Shown in pieces: positions 1 through 7,973 of a stretch of 64,000 nt of DNA. Made by a program: the position numbers and the translations under genes. The DNA lies in assembly GCF_013131805.1 (NCBI RefSeq), contig NZ_JABJRC010000003.1, positions 310,001-374,000 on the forward strand, in the 5' to 3' direction. The first letter of the stretch is position 1, and every line of letters starts with the position of its first letter. The notes under the pieces were generated by a model, which did not search any database, was not told where the DNA came from, and was given only the letters and a program-made list of their open reading frames with translations. This DNA comes from Kribbella sandramycini. GTDB taxonomy: Bacteria > Actinomycetota > Actinomycetes > Propionibacteriales > Kribbellaceae.

Positions 1-1185
1 ATGATCGTCACCGACGCCCAGGGCATGATCCTCTGGCGCGAGGGTTCGGCCGCCGTCCGCCGGCAGGCCGATCGGATCGCGTTGTCGGAGGGGGCCGTCT
101 GGTCGGAGGACCAGATCGGCACCAACGGGATGGGGACGGCGCTCGCGGTCGGGCAGCCGGTCCAGATCCATTCCGCCGAGCACCTCGTCCGCCGGATCCA
201 CGAATGGACGTGTGCGGCCGCGCCCGTCCACGATCCCGACACCGGCAAGCTGCTCGGCGCGGTCGACGTCTCCGGCCCGCTGCGGACCGTCCACCCCGCG
301 ATGGTCGCGCTCGTCACGGCCGCGGCCCAGCTCGCCGAAGGCCAGCTCCGGGTCCGGATGGCGGCCGCCGACGAGAAGCTGCGCGCCCGGAACATGCGCC
401 ACCTGATGGCACTCGGCGACTCCCCCGGCGCCCTGTTGACGCCGTCCGGCCGGGTGCTCGCCGTCCAGCCGCTCGAATGGCTGCCGGATCGGCTGATCGT
501 GCCGCCGCACACCGACCGGATCAACCTGGGCGACGGCCGCGAAGGTTTGGTCGAGCCGCTCGACGAGGGCTACCTACTCCGCATCCCCGGTACGCCGATC
601 CGGCGGACGCGGCCGTCGTTGCGGCTCAAGCTGCTCGGCGCCGGTCAGCCGCTCGCCGTCGTCGGTGGCCGCGAGATCGCGCTGACCTTGCGTCGGGCCG
701 AAGTTCTCACGCTGTTGCTGCTGCACCCGGCCGGTCTGACCGCCGAGCAGCTGATGCTGCAGCTGTACGGCGACGAGGGCAACCCGACCACCGTCCGCGC
801 CGAGATGCATCGACTGCGGAACCTGCTGGGCGGCGGCGTCCTCGACACCAAGCCGTACCGGATCATCGCCGATGTCAGCGGCGACGTCACCGACGTCCAG
901 ACCGCCGTCCGCCGCGGTGATCTCCGCGCCGCCCTCGACCTGTACGCCGGGCCGCTGCTCGCCCGCTCGGATGCGCCCGCGCTCCGGGCCGAGCGGGACG
1001 AGCTCGACGCCACCCTGCGCCGCGCCGTACTCGGAAGTGCCGACGCCGACCTGCTCTGGCGGTTCGCGCAGACCCCGACCGGAGCCGAGGATCTCGAGAT
1101 TTTCGAGACCCTTGCGGCCGGGCTCCCGGCGACGGATCCACGGCGGGCGGTAGTCTCGGCCCGATTGGAGCGGTTGGCGGAGTGA
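1..1185 (+). CDS. GAF-domain transcriptional regulator, 5'-truncated by the window edge
   Basis: The reading frame is open from base 1 and yields 394 residues. Residues 1-120 look like the second half of a GAF sensor domain, with a conserved stretch around GTNGMGTAL (residues 41-49) and the usual HEWTCAAAP segment (67-75). This is the N-terminal architecture of actinobacterial regulators related to acetoin and aldehyde-dehydrogenase activators (AcoR-like GAF proteins). The C-terminal part (about 200-394) contains a winged-helix-like segment (RRAEVLTLLLLHPAGLTAEQ), not a sigma-54 AAA domain. The start of the GAF domain is missing, so the ATG at base 1 is probably an internal methionine and the true start lies upstream of the window. 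The ligand and target genes cannot be deduced. A redox gene follows 81 bp downstream. Confidence 0.7.
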   Translation: MIVTDAQGMILWREGSAAVRRQADRIALSEGAVWSEDQIGTNGMGTALAVGQPVQIHSAEHLVRRIHEWTCAAAPVHDPDTGKLLGAVDVSGPLRTVHPAMVALVTAAAQLAEGQLRVRMAAADEKLRARNMRHLMALGDSPGALLTPSGRVLAVQPLEWLPDRLIVPPHTDRINLGDGREGLVEPLDEGYLLRIPGTPIRRTRPSLRLKLLGAGQPLAVVGGREIALTLRRAEVLTLLLLHPAGLTAEQLMLQLYGDEGNPTTVRAEMHRLRNLLGGGVLDTKPYRIIADVSGDVTDVQTAVRRGDLRAALDLYAGPLLARSDAPALRAERDELDATLRRAVLGSADADLLWRFAQTPTGAEDLEIFETLAAGLPATDPRRAVVSARLERLAE

Positions 1186-1231
1186 GCGACGTGAGACGGA
1201 ACACGCGGGCGTGATCATGACCGCATCGACA

Positions 1232-1245
1232 TGACTCACCAGTAA
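1232..1245. promoter_or_regulatory. TetR-type operator candidate before the etfD-like gene
   Basis: TGACT-CACC-AGTAA is a 5-bp inverted repeat with one mismatch. Read on the minus strand it is TTACTGGTGAGTCA, matching 12 of 14 bases of the perfect palindrome before fadE5 at 24025-24038. It ends 21 bp before the start codon. A -10-like TAACAT lies at 1254-1259, so a bound repressor would sit next to RNA polymerase. Confidence 0.5.
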
Positions 1246-1266
1246 CCAACCAATAACATCGCTGGT

Positions 1267-3417
1267 ATGCAGATCCTCGCCATCATCGTCTCGCTCGCGA
1301 TCGCCGCGGTCGGCATCGCGTTGTTCGGCAAGACGATCGGGCACCTGGTGTCCGTCATCAAGCTGGGTCAGCCGACGGCCGGGCGCACCGATCAGCCAGG
1401 TCAGCGAAGCCTTACCTTAGCCAAGGAGACCCTCGGCCACACGCGGATGTTGCAGTGGAGCCATATCGGCATCCTGCACTGGTTCGTCGCGTTCGGTTTC
1501 CTCGGGCTGGTGCTGAGCCTCGTCACCGCCTTCGGGCAGCTGTTCGACGCGCACTTCGCGCTGCCGATCATCGGGCACTGGTTCGTCTTCGAGTGGGTCA
1601 GCGAGTTCCTGACCTGGACCGGCCTGGTCTCGATCATCGGGCTGATGGCGATCCGGCTGCGGCATCTGCCGAGTGGCTCCGAGGGCCGCTACAGCCGGTT
1701 CTTCGGCTCCCGCGGCTGGCAGGCGTACTACGTCGAGTACACGATCCTCGGCGTCCTGATCTGCATCCTGTTGCTGCGCGGGCTGGAGTACGCGCTCGGC
1801 GCGGGCAGCAAGTTCCACTTCCCGAGCACGTGGTTCGTCGGCGACGCCCTGTTCGGCGGCCTGTCCGAGCACGCGCTGGAGAACACCGTCTACCTGGTCG
1901 CGATGATCAAGATCGTCATCTCGTTCGCGTGGATGATCACGATCTCGCTGAACGCGACCATGGGCGTGGCCTGGCACCGGTTCACCGCCTGGCCGAACAT
2001 CTGGTTCAAGCGCGAGGCGACCGGCGGGACGGCGCTCGGCGCGCTGCAGCCGATCATGGTCAAGGGCGAGCCGATCGACTTCGAGAACATCGACGAGCTC
2101 GACGAGGACGCCGCGCTCGGTGTCGGCAAGATCGAGGACTTCACCTGGAAGGGCCTGCTCGACTTCACGACCTGCACCGAGTGCGGTCGCTGCCAGTCGC
2201 AGTGCCCGGCCTGGAACACCGAGAAGCCGCTGTCGCCGAAGCTCGTGATGGTGAACCTGCGCGAGCACGCGTACGCGAAAGCGCCGTACCTGCTGGCCTC
2301 CTCCGACGACGAGCGCAAGTCGCTGGCGCAGCTGGTGCTGGACGAGCAGGAGAAGCCGCTGGTCGGCGCGGCCGATGTCGCCGTCATCGACGAGGAGGCC
2401 TTGTGGGCCTGTACGTCGTGCGGCGCGTGCGTGCAGCAGTGCCCGGTCGATATCGAGCACGTGGACGCGATCATGGACATGCGCCGCTACCAGGTGCTGA
2501 TCGAGTCGTCGTTCCCGTCCGAGCTCAACGGGCTGTTCAAAGGCCTGGAGAACAAGGGCAACCCGTGGAACATGAGCCCTTCCGGCCGGATGGACTGGGC
2601 CAAGGACCTGCCCTTCGAGGTCAAGCAGGTCGGCTCCGACGTCGAGACCCTCGAAGAGGTCGAGTACCTGTTCTGGGTCGGTTGCGCCGGCGCCTACGAG
2701 GACCGCGCGAAGAAGACCACGCAGGCCGTCGCCGAGCTGTTGAACATCGCCGGCGTCAGCTTCGCCGTCCTGGGCGACGGCGAGACCTGCACGGGCGACC
2801 CGGCCCGCCGCTCCGGTAACGAGTTCGTCTTCCAGCAGCTCGCCATGCAGAACGCCGAGGTCTTCAAGGAGACCGGCGCCAAGAAGGTCGTCTCGACCTG
2901 CGCGCACTGTTTCAACACCTTGAAGAACGAGTACTCCCAGCTCGGCGTCGAGCTCGACGTCATCCACCACACCCAGCTGCTGAACCGCCTGGTCCGCGAC
3001 GGCAAACTCACCCCGGTCGCCCCGGCCGAGAGCTCCCTCAACGGCCAGAAGATCACCTACCACGACCCTTGCTACCTGGGCCGCCACAACCAGGTCTATG
3101 ACGCCCCGCGCGAACTCCTCGAGATCATCCCGGGCGCGGAGTACGCCGAAATGCCGCGGAACAAGACGAAGTCCTTCTGCTGCGGCGCCGGCGGCGCCCG
3201 GATGTGGATGGAAGAGAAGATCGGCAGCCGGATCAACGTCAACCGCACGACCGAAGCCGTCGAGACCGGCGCCGACAAGATCGCCACCGGCTGCCCCTTC
3301 TGCCGCGTCATGCTGTCCGACGGCCTCACCGCCAAGCAGGCCGACGGCTCCGCCCGCGAAGAAGTAGAAGTCCAGGACGTCGCCCAACTCCTCCTCGCCG
3401 CCGTCAAGCGGGGGTAG
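1267..3417 (+). CDS. etfD: Membrane (Fe-S) oxidoreductase of the heterodisulfide-reductase/EtfD type
   Basis: The 716-residue protein has an N-terminal membrane domain with about five hydrophobic spans (residues 1-240), related to the NarI-type gamma subunit. Two 4Fe-4S ferredoxin motifs follow: CTECGRCQSQCP starting near residue 302 and CTSCGACVQQCP near 382. Two cysteine-rich CCG domains (about 470-570 and 598-680, the second with CCGAGG and GCPFC) complete it. This is the order seen in mycobacterial Rv0338c (EtfD), proposed to pass electrons from the electron-transfer flavoprotein of beta-oxidation to the quinone pool; the transfer to this gene is by architecture. No Shine-Dalgarno precedes the ATG, and TAACAT at 1254-1259 suggests a nearly leaderless mRNA. 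A leucine TTA codon sits at 1417-1419. The shared operator with fadE5 supports a fatty-acid role. Confidence 0.82.
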   Translation: MQILAIIVSLAIAAVGIALFGKTIGHLVSVIKLGQPTAGRTDQPGQRSLTLAKETLGHTRMLQWSHIGILHWFVAFGFLGLVLSLVTAFGQLFDAHFALPIIGHWFVFEWVSEFLTWTGLVSIIGLMAIRLRHLPSGSEGRYSRFFGSRGWQAYYVEYTILGVLICILLLRGLEYALGAGSKFHFPSTWFVGDALFGGLSEHALENTVYLVAMIKIVISFAWMITISLNATMGVAWHRFTAWPNIWFKREATGGTALGALQPIMVKGEPIDFENIDELDEDAALGVGKIEDFTWKGLLDFTTCTECGRCQSQCPAWNTEKPLSPKLVMVNLREHAYAKAPYLLASSDDERKSLAQLVLDEQEKPLVGAADVAVIDEEALWACTSCGACVQQCPVDIEHVDAIMDMRRYQVLIESSFPSELNGLFKGLENKGNPWNMSPSGRMDWAKDLPFEVKQVGSDVETLEEVEYLFWVGCAGAYEDRAKKTTQAVAELLNIAGVSFAVLGDGETCTGDPARRSGNEFVFQQLAMQNAEVFKETGAKKVVSTCAHCFNTLKNEYSQLGVELDVIHHTQLLNRLVRDGKLTPVAPAESSLNGQKITYHDPCYLGRHNQVYDAPRELLEIIPGAEYAEMPRNKTKSFCCGAGGARMWMEEKIGSRINVNRTTEAVETGADKIATGCPFCRVMLSDGLTAKQADGSAREEVEVQDVAQLLLAAVKRG

Positions 3418-3418
3418 T

Positions 3419-3436
3419 TGCAACAAGGTGCAACAA
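3419..3436. promoter_or_regulatory. Direct repeats TGCAACAA before the lipoprotein gene
   Basis: TGCAACAA occurs at 3419-3426 and 3429-3436, a period of 10 bp or one helical turn. The repeats lie upstream of a weak -10-like TAAGAT (3464-3469) and the lipoprotein start. They may be a regulator site; no protein can be assigned. Confidence 0.3.
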
Positions 3437-3503
3437 ACCTTCCGCCTCAGGTGGTACGGACCATAAGATCCACCGTCTTGTACCACCCGGGGAGGAAAGC
3501 ACC

Positions 3504-4313
3504 ATGAAGTTCCGCGCCGCCGTCGCCACGGCCGCAGCACTGCCGCTCGCTCTCGGCCTCGCCGCCTGTGGCGGCTCCGACAAGCCGGCCGCCACTGGCC
3601 CGGCCGCGAGTGTGCCGGTCACCTCGCAGCCCGTTGCCGAGCCGCAGAAGGTCGTTACGCCGACTGCGCCTGTTCGGTTGAACCGCGTGACGTTCGTACC
3701 CGCGATGAACTCGGCGCTGACCAAACAGAAGTCGTGGCGCACGGTCGGGAAGATGACGGTCGGCGGGACGACGGCGATGACGATCACCGGCATCCAGACG
3801 GCCAACCCGCCCGCGATGTCGATGCAGCTGTCCGGCCCGGCGTTCGGTGAGCAGGCCGCGAAGGTGATCGTGGCCGGCGGCGCGTTCTACGCCTCGATCC
3901 CCGGCGCGACCCCGGCCGGTAAGTGGGTCAAGACCAAGGCCGGCAGCGCCGCCGAGCTGGACGAGCTGCTGCAGGGCGGCGACCCGACCAAGATCTTCAA
4001 GTCCTTCGACAAGAGCATGGTCAACGTCAAGTTCGTCCGCGCCGAAAAGGTCGCCGGCCAGCAGCTCGACCGCTACACCGTCACGGTCGACACCCTGAAA
4101 GCACTCAAACTCCAGGGCAAGAAGCTCCCCGCCGGCGTCAAGGCGAGCGACCTCCCCAAGACCCTCGCCTACACGATGTGGATGGACGCCGACGATCTCG
4201 TCCGCCGCCTCACCTTCGACCTCGGCGGCGTCGCCATGGAGATGACCATGTCCGACTACAACAAGCCGGTCACCATCACCGCACCCCCGGCCAACAAGAT
4301 CGTCAAGCGGTAG
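3504..4313 (+). CDS. Secreted lipoprotein, LppX/LprG-like fold likely
   Basis: The ATG at 3504 follows a strong GGGGAGGA Shine-Dalgarno and opens directly into a lipoprotein signal: charged MKFR, hydrophobic core, and lipobox LAAC with Cys near residue 23. The open frame extends upstream but has no signal there. The mature 245-residue part begins with a Ser/Pro/Ala-rich linker. It then shows a beta-rich domain with segments such as WRTVGKMTVGG, DRYTVTVDTLKALKLQG and MSDYNKPVTI, like LppX/LprG-type or LolA-fold lipoproteins that bind lipids or act in cell-envelope transport. The exact ligand is unknown. It is likely monocistronic. A decayed tandem paralogue follows directly. Confidence 0.75.
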   Translation: MKFRAAVATAAALPLALGLAACGGSDKPAATGPAASVPVTSQPVAEPQKVVTPTAPVRLNRVTFVPAMNSALTKQKSWRTVGKMTVGGTTAMTITGIQTANPPAMSMQLSGPAFGEQAAKVIVAGGAFYASIPGATPAGKWVKTKAGSAAELDELLQGGDPTKIFKSFDKSMVNVKFVRAEKVAGQQLDRYTVTVDTLKALKLQGKKLPAGVKASDLPKTLAYTMWMDADDLVRRLTFDLGGVAMEMTMSDYNKPVTITAPPANKIVKR

Positions 4314-4339
4314 CCACGAACCGCCGCCGCACCGCCGCG

Positions 4340-4534
4340 CCCGCCTTCGACCACAGCGTCGTCAGCCTGCGGTACGCCGGCCCCGAGACGGTCGTCGGCG
4401 AGGAAACCCAGCGCTACACCTACACCGTCAACACCCTGAAGTCGTTCAAGGCCCAGGGCAGCCCGGCCTGAGCTACGTACCAACCCTCTCCGACTACAAC
4501 AACCAGTCACCATCACCACCCCGCCGATGCGCTG
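4340..4534 (+). pseudogene. Decayed tandem copy of the preceding lipoprotein gene
   Basis: In a different frame from the intact gene, this stretch encodes ETQRYTYTVNTLKSFKAQG, matching QQLDRYTVTVDTLKALKLQG of the lipoprotein, and then stops at 4469-4471. About 15 bp later the DNA TCCGACTACAACAA-CCAGTCACCATCACC matches the 3' end of the intact gene (TCCGACTACAACAAGCCGGTCACC), with the intervening ~100 bp missing. There is no start, no signal peptide and a shifted frame. It is a remnant of a tandem duplication, or part of a former second lipoprotein gene. Confidence 0.7.
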
Positions 4535-5202
4535 ATCGGCGGCGCAGGGCGGCCGTAGCTCTGCAGAACCTGGGCCGGGATGGCGTCCGCGACACCACGC
4601 AGGGCATTGGCCATGCCGGTTGCGCCGGCCGGTGTCCAGCGATACTCGTTCCAGCCGATGAGCGCGTTGCCGCTGATACGCCATTGGAGCGCCGGGTTGC
4701 GCAGGATCCAGTCGACCAGCCCCGGTGCCAGCAGCGCCGAAGCGTAGTTGCGGTCGCTGGACTGGACGTCGAATCGCTCGTCGAAGGCTGGATTCCCGGA
4801 GCGCCACTCATTCGGGCGGTGGTTGACCAAGTACTGCTTCGAGACGACGATCGGCGGCAGCTCGACCGGCAGCGGCAGCAGGACGACGTGCGCTGTGTGC
4901 GGCTGCTTCTTGAACCGCGCGCCGCGGCCCAAAGTCATTCCGTACCTGACATGCATGCAGTCCACGACGAAAATTTCCCGGCCGTGCACCGTGCCGACCG
5001 TGACAGCTTCGGGTATCGCGAACGGAAAGACGGTTCGGACACTCTCGCGCACCCAGGCGTTCATCGCCACCTTCGACCAGCCGGTCTCCGCAATCGCCCG
5101 CTCACGCCGAGCGCGACCCCGCCGCGTCGAGACGCGGAACACCAGGACGTTGAGCAGCAGGACCACCGGAAGCAGGATCGCGAACACAACGCCCAGGCTC
5201 AT
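4513..5202 (-). CDS. Membrane-anchored protein of unknown function
   Basis: The 229-residue protein starts with one clear transmembrane segment (residues 2-24, LGVVFAILLPVVLLLNVLVF) followed by a basic stretch (RRGRARRER), so the bulk should be cytoplasmic. The rest has no motif I can name. It contains a beta-rich central part (TVHGREIFVVDCMHVRYG) and conserved-looking tryptophans (EWRSGNP, YRWTPAG). Its 3' end runs over the tail of the lipoprotein remnant on the opposite strand. A possible small upstream ORF ends in an ATGA overlap with its start. Codon use fits a real gene; function unknown. Confidence 0.6.
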   Translation of the reverse strand: MSLGVVFAILLPVVLLLNVLVFRVSTRRGRARRERAIAETGWSKVAMNAWVRESVRTVFPFAIPEAVTVGTVHGREIFVVDCMHVRYGMTLGRGARFKKQPHTAHVVLLPLPVELPPIVVSKQYLVNHRPNEWRSGNPAFDERFDVQSSDRNYASALLAPGLVDWILRNPALQWRISGNALIGWNEYRWTPAGATGMANALRGVADAIPAQVLQSYGRPAPPISASAGW

Positions 5203-5408
5203 CGCCTCATCGTAAATCTCGCCAAGCTCAGTGCTGTCAGTTGAAGTCGAGGCTCGGCATCGCGGGCGGCAGGACTGCGGTCACCGGCGCAGCGCGACCG
5301 TAGCCCGCCGCTTCGCTCCTCCTGCCGGAGGGCCGGCCTGACGAGCACGAAGAGCAGGAGCCCAAAGGGAACGGCGATGGCGCGCGTGGTCAGCGGCTGG
5401 TCGGTCAT
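5199..5408 (-). CDS. Possible small membrane protein overlapping the next gene
   Basis: This 69-residue frame begins MTDQPLTTRAIAVPFGLLLF and has one hydrophobic segment (residues 11-27). Its TGA overlaps the ATG of the downstream membrane protein in an ATGA arrangement typical of translational coupling. The C-terminal half is arginine-rich and looks less protein-like. It may be a real short single-span protein or only the leader region of the next gene. Confidence 0.3.
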   Translation of the reverse strand: MTDQPLTTRAIAVPFGLLLFVLVRPALRQEERSGGLRSRCAGDRSPAARDAEPRLQLTALSLARFTMRR

Positions 5409-5421
5409 GCGATGCCTTCGC

Positions 5422-6216
5422 TCAGTGGAGGTAGCTGGCTCCGTTGTAGTCGAGGACGGCGCCGGTGGCCCAGGTGGCGGGGGTGGAGGCTAGCCAGTGG
5501 ATGGCGGCGGCTACTTCTTCGGGGGTGGCGGTGCGATTGAAGGGGCTCTGGGCGCGGATGGCGTCGCCTGCGGGGCCTTCGAGCATGGCGGCGGTGAGGT
5601 CGGTGGCGATGAAGCCGGGGGCGATTGACGTCACGGTGATGTCATGGGGCGCCAGGGAGACGGCAAGGGACTGGCCGAGTGAGTGGACGCCGGCCTTGGC
5701 GGCGCCGTAGCCGGGCATGTCGGGCTCACCGCGGTAGGCGCCGCGGGAGCCGACGTTCACGATCGCGCCGCGCCGGACGCCGTCCGCGGGCGCGACGTCG
5801 AGCATGTGCCGGGCGACGCACCAGGTGACGTGGGCGGTGCCTTCGAGGTTCACGGCGAGCGTCCGCCGCCAGACCGAGACCCACTCCTCGTACGACGTCT
5901 CGGCGAGCGGGTGACCGATCCGGCGCGAGCCGGCCACCGGCTCGGCGACGAACAGCGCGGCATTGTTGACCAGGACGTCGATCCGCCCGAGCAGGCGAGC
6001 CGATTCGTCAACCAGGACAGGGATTGCGGCCGGATCACCGAGATCCGCCGTCAACACCGCATGCCCGTCACCCGGCAGCCCGGCGCGGACCCGCTCGGCT
6101 TCTTCGACAGCGCCGCGGCAGTGCAGGACGACCCGATCGCCGCCCTGGGCGAAGGCGGCCGCGACCGCCGCTCCGACCCCGCGCGACGCCCCGGTCACGA
6201 GAACACCTCTGGACAC
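5422..6216 (-). CDS. SDR-family NAD(P)-dependent oxidoreductase
   Basis: This is a 264-residue classical short-chain dehydrogenase. The cofactor motif TGASRGVG is at residues 8-15, the NNA motif at 84-86, and the catalytic Ser157, Tyr170 and Lys174 (YGAAK) are in place. The post-catalytic PGFIATDL is also present. It resembles FabG-type 3-oxoacyl reductases, but the substrate cannot be read from sequence. The start is GTG at 6216, preceded by GGGAGG four bases upstream. It is divergent from the RHH regulator gene; the 99-bp spacer holds a set of TGACGTCA palindromes that could control both. Confidence 0.85.
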   Translation of the reverse strand: MSRGVLVTGASRGVGAAVAAAFAQGGDRVVLHCRGAVEEAERVRAGLPGDGHAVLTADLGDPAAIPVLVDESARLLGRIDVLVNNAALFVAEPVAGSRRIGHPLAETSYEEWVSVWRRTLAVNLEGTAHVTWCVARHMLDVAPADGVRRGAIVNVGSRGAYRGEPDMPGYGAAKAGVHSLGQSLAVSLAPHDITVTSIAPGFIATDLTAAMLEGPAGDAIRAQSPFNRTATPEEVAAAIHWLASTPATWATGAVLDYNGASYLH

Positions 6217-6278
6217 ATTTCCTCCCGGTCTCCGAGTCTCCCATCCTGGCCTTCGACGGGGTCATGACGGCATCGGGG

Positions 6279-6317
6279 TTGACAGTGACGTCACAATGAC
6301 GTCATAGTTGGCGTCAT
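6279..6317 (+). promoter_or_regulatory. Leaderless promoter embedded in three phased TGACGTCA-type operators
   Basis: TTGACA (6279-6284) and CATAGT (6303-6308) are 18 bp apart and place the transcription start at about the ATG (6316). The palindromes GTGACGTCAC (6285-6294) and ATGACGTCAT (6296-6305) and the degenerate TTGGCGTCAT (6308-6317) have centres 11 and 12 bp apart, one helical turn. They fill the promoter spacer and reach into the start codon. The related inverted sequence GTCATGAC lies at 6261-6268. Confidence 0.65.
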
Positions 6318-7104
6318 GGAACTCGACTTGTACCTCGAGTCGGTCCGGCGGAGCGTCGAGAACGCCACCGCCCTGGCCGACGACCAAACTCGCTCCGTGG
6401 CCCAGCGCCTCGGAGCCACGCTGGATGACGCGGGCCGCCTGGCCCTCATCTCAGCCCTGTCCGATGCCGCCGGGGAGATCAGCCGCGAGCTGTCGCCCGG
6501 GTCGGTGGAGCTCCGGATGGCCGGCGGCCGCCCGGAGTTCGTGGTCACGCCGGCGCCGAGCCAGCTGACCGGCCCCGACGAGGTGGACGAAGAAGACGAC
6601 AACGACGACTCCGAGGCCCCCGACCTGGCCCTGGACGCCGACGAGCCGACCGCGCGGATCACGCTGCGGCTGCCGATGTCGGTGAAGAACAAGGTCGACG
6701 AGGCCGCGAATGCCGAGGGCATCTCCTCGAACGCGTGGCTGATGCGCACGGTGATGACCGAGCTCAGCGAGAGCAGCCGCGGCCGCCGTGGCCCGGGCCG
6801 CCCGCCGCGGCCGCCGCGTCCCCCGCGCGGCGGTGGCATGTTCGGCCCCGACGGCCCGCTCGGCCCGAACGGCCCCCTGGGTCCGGACGGCGTCTTCGGA
6901 CCGGACGGCGTGTTCGGCCCCGACGGCCCCTTCGGCGAAGAGGGCGTGTTCGGCCCGGAGCGCGGCCGGCGCGATCGCGACCGGGAGGGCCGCCGCGGCG
7001 ACCGGGACCGGCGGCGTGAGGGCCGCGGCGATCGGGGTGGCGACCGGGAGCACCGACGCGGCCACCACGGTCCGGGCCAGAGCTTCACGGGGTGGGCCGA
7101 ATGA
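6316..7104 (+). CDS. Ribbon-helix-helix protein with glycine/proline repeats and Arg-rich tail
   Basis: The 262-residue protein has three parts. Residues 1-110 are a helical, partly acidic region (EVDEEDDNDD). Residues 113-151 fit a ribbon-helix-helix DNA-binding fold (a short beta strand ARITLRLP, then two helices ending VMTEL), as in CopG/Arc-like regulators. Residues 175-213 are imperfect FGPDG/LGPNG repeats, followed by an Arg/Asp/Gly-rich disordered tail. No Shine-Dalgarno precedes the ATG, and the promoter geometry indicates a leaderless transcript. The palindromes across its promoter suggest autoregulation. The stop overlaps the DUF4097 gene (ATGA), so the two are translated together. 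The role of the repeat tail is unknown. Confidence 0.75.
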   Translation: MELDLYLESVRRSVENATALADDQTRSVAQRLGATLDDAGRLALISALSDAAGEISRELSPGSVELRMAGGRPEFVVTPAPSQLTGPDEVDEEDDNDDSEAPDLALDADEPTARITLRLPMSVKNKVDEAANAEGISSNAWLMRTVMTELSESSRGRRGPGRPPRPPRPPRGGGMFGPDGPLGPNGPLGPDGVFGPDGVFGPDGPFGEEGVFGPERGRRDRDREGRRGDRDRRREGRGDRGGDREHRRGHHGPGQSFTGWAE

Positions 7105-7934
7105 GCGGCTTCACGGGCACCCTGACCGGCGAGATCGGCAAGGCCCGGATCGACATCGGTTCCGGCGAGATCGAACTGGTCCCCACCGACGGCGCCGAGG
7201 CCGAGGTGACCCTCGAGGTCGAGGGCGCCGACGAGGACGACGTCCGCTTCGAGATCGCGGACGGCGAGCTGATCGTCGAACAGCGTAAGGACCGGCGGTA
7301 CGCCACCCGCCGCGGGCCGGAGATCCACGTTCGGATCGCCACCCCGGCGGTCGTCGAGCTGCGGGTCCAGACCGGCTCCGGCGATCTGTCCGCCCGGGTC
7401 CCGGTCGGCGCCACCCGGGTGGTCACCGGCTCCGGCGATGTCCGCCTGCAGGACGTCGAGGGCGACCTCGCGGTCCGCACCGGCAGTGGCGACGTCCGCG
7501 TCGGCAACGTCAGCGGTACGGCGAAGGGCACCACCGGCTCGGGGTCGATCGACATCGCCGCGGTCGGCGCGGCCATCGGGCTGAGCACCGGCTCCGGTGA
7601 CGTCCGGGTCGGCGACGCGGCCGGGCAGGCGAGTATCAAGGTCGGCTCGGGTGACATCACCATCGAGCGGATCCGCGATCACTCGATCGCCACCTCCGGC
7701 TCGGGTGACGTCGTCGTCGAGGTGGCCGATGGGCCGAGCATCCAGGCCGAGACGGCACGTGGCGACGTCCGGGTCGGCGTGCCGGACGGCGTACCGACGT
7801 ACCTGGACCTGAAGACGGTCACCGGGCGGATCCGGTGCGAGCTGCAGCCGGGCCAGAAGCCCGCGAGCGACGAGCGGTCGCTGATGCTGCGGGCCCGCAC
7901 GGTCTCCGGCGACATCACCGTCGTCAAGGTCTGA
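7101..7934 (+). CDS. DUF4097-family beta-repeat protein
   Basis: The 277-residue protein consists almost wholly of repeated beta units with SGSGDVRV/TGSGDV signatures about every 20 residues, typical of the DUF4097 (putative adhesin-like, right-handed beta-helix) family. There is no signal peptide or transmembrane segment, so it is predicted to be cytoplasmic, unlike many family members and unlike the membrane-anchored relative at 29298-30065. The start at 7101 gives an ATGA overlap with the RHH gene; an in-frame ATG nine bases upstream is possible. The pairing of RHH regulator and DUF4097 protein suggests the latter is the effector or partner. Biochemical function is unknown. Confidence 0.8.
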   Translation: MSGFTGTLTGEIGKARIDIGSGEIELVPTDGAEAEVTLEVEGADEDDVRFEIADGELIVEQRKDRRYATRRGPEIHVRIATPAVVELRVQTGSGDLSARVPVGATRVVTGSGDVRLQDVEGDLAVRTGSGDVRVGNVSGTAKGTTGSGSIDIAAVGAAIGLSTGSGDVRVGDAAGQASIKVGSGDITIERIRDHSIATSGSGDVVVEVADGPSIQAETARGDVRVGVPDGVPTYLDLKTVTGRIRCELQPGQKPASDERSLMLRARTVSGDITVVKV

Positions 7935-7973
7935 CCACCTTTTCCGCACGGGGAACACCGAGGGGAGCACGTC

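Noticed and set aside
1417..3540. 707-codon minus-strand frame opposite the etfD-like gene
   Set aside because: Low-complexity, no motif; the plus frame has Fe-S signatures. It is an open antisense frame caused by GC bias.
5300..5345. Fragment of the hairpin element in the complement (TTCGCTCCTCCTG)
   Set aside because: Short GC-rich similarity without the conserved arms or tip.
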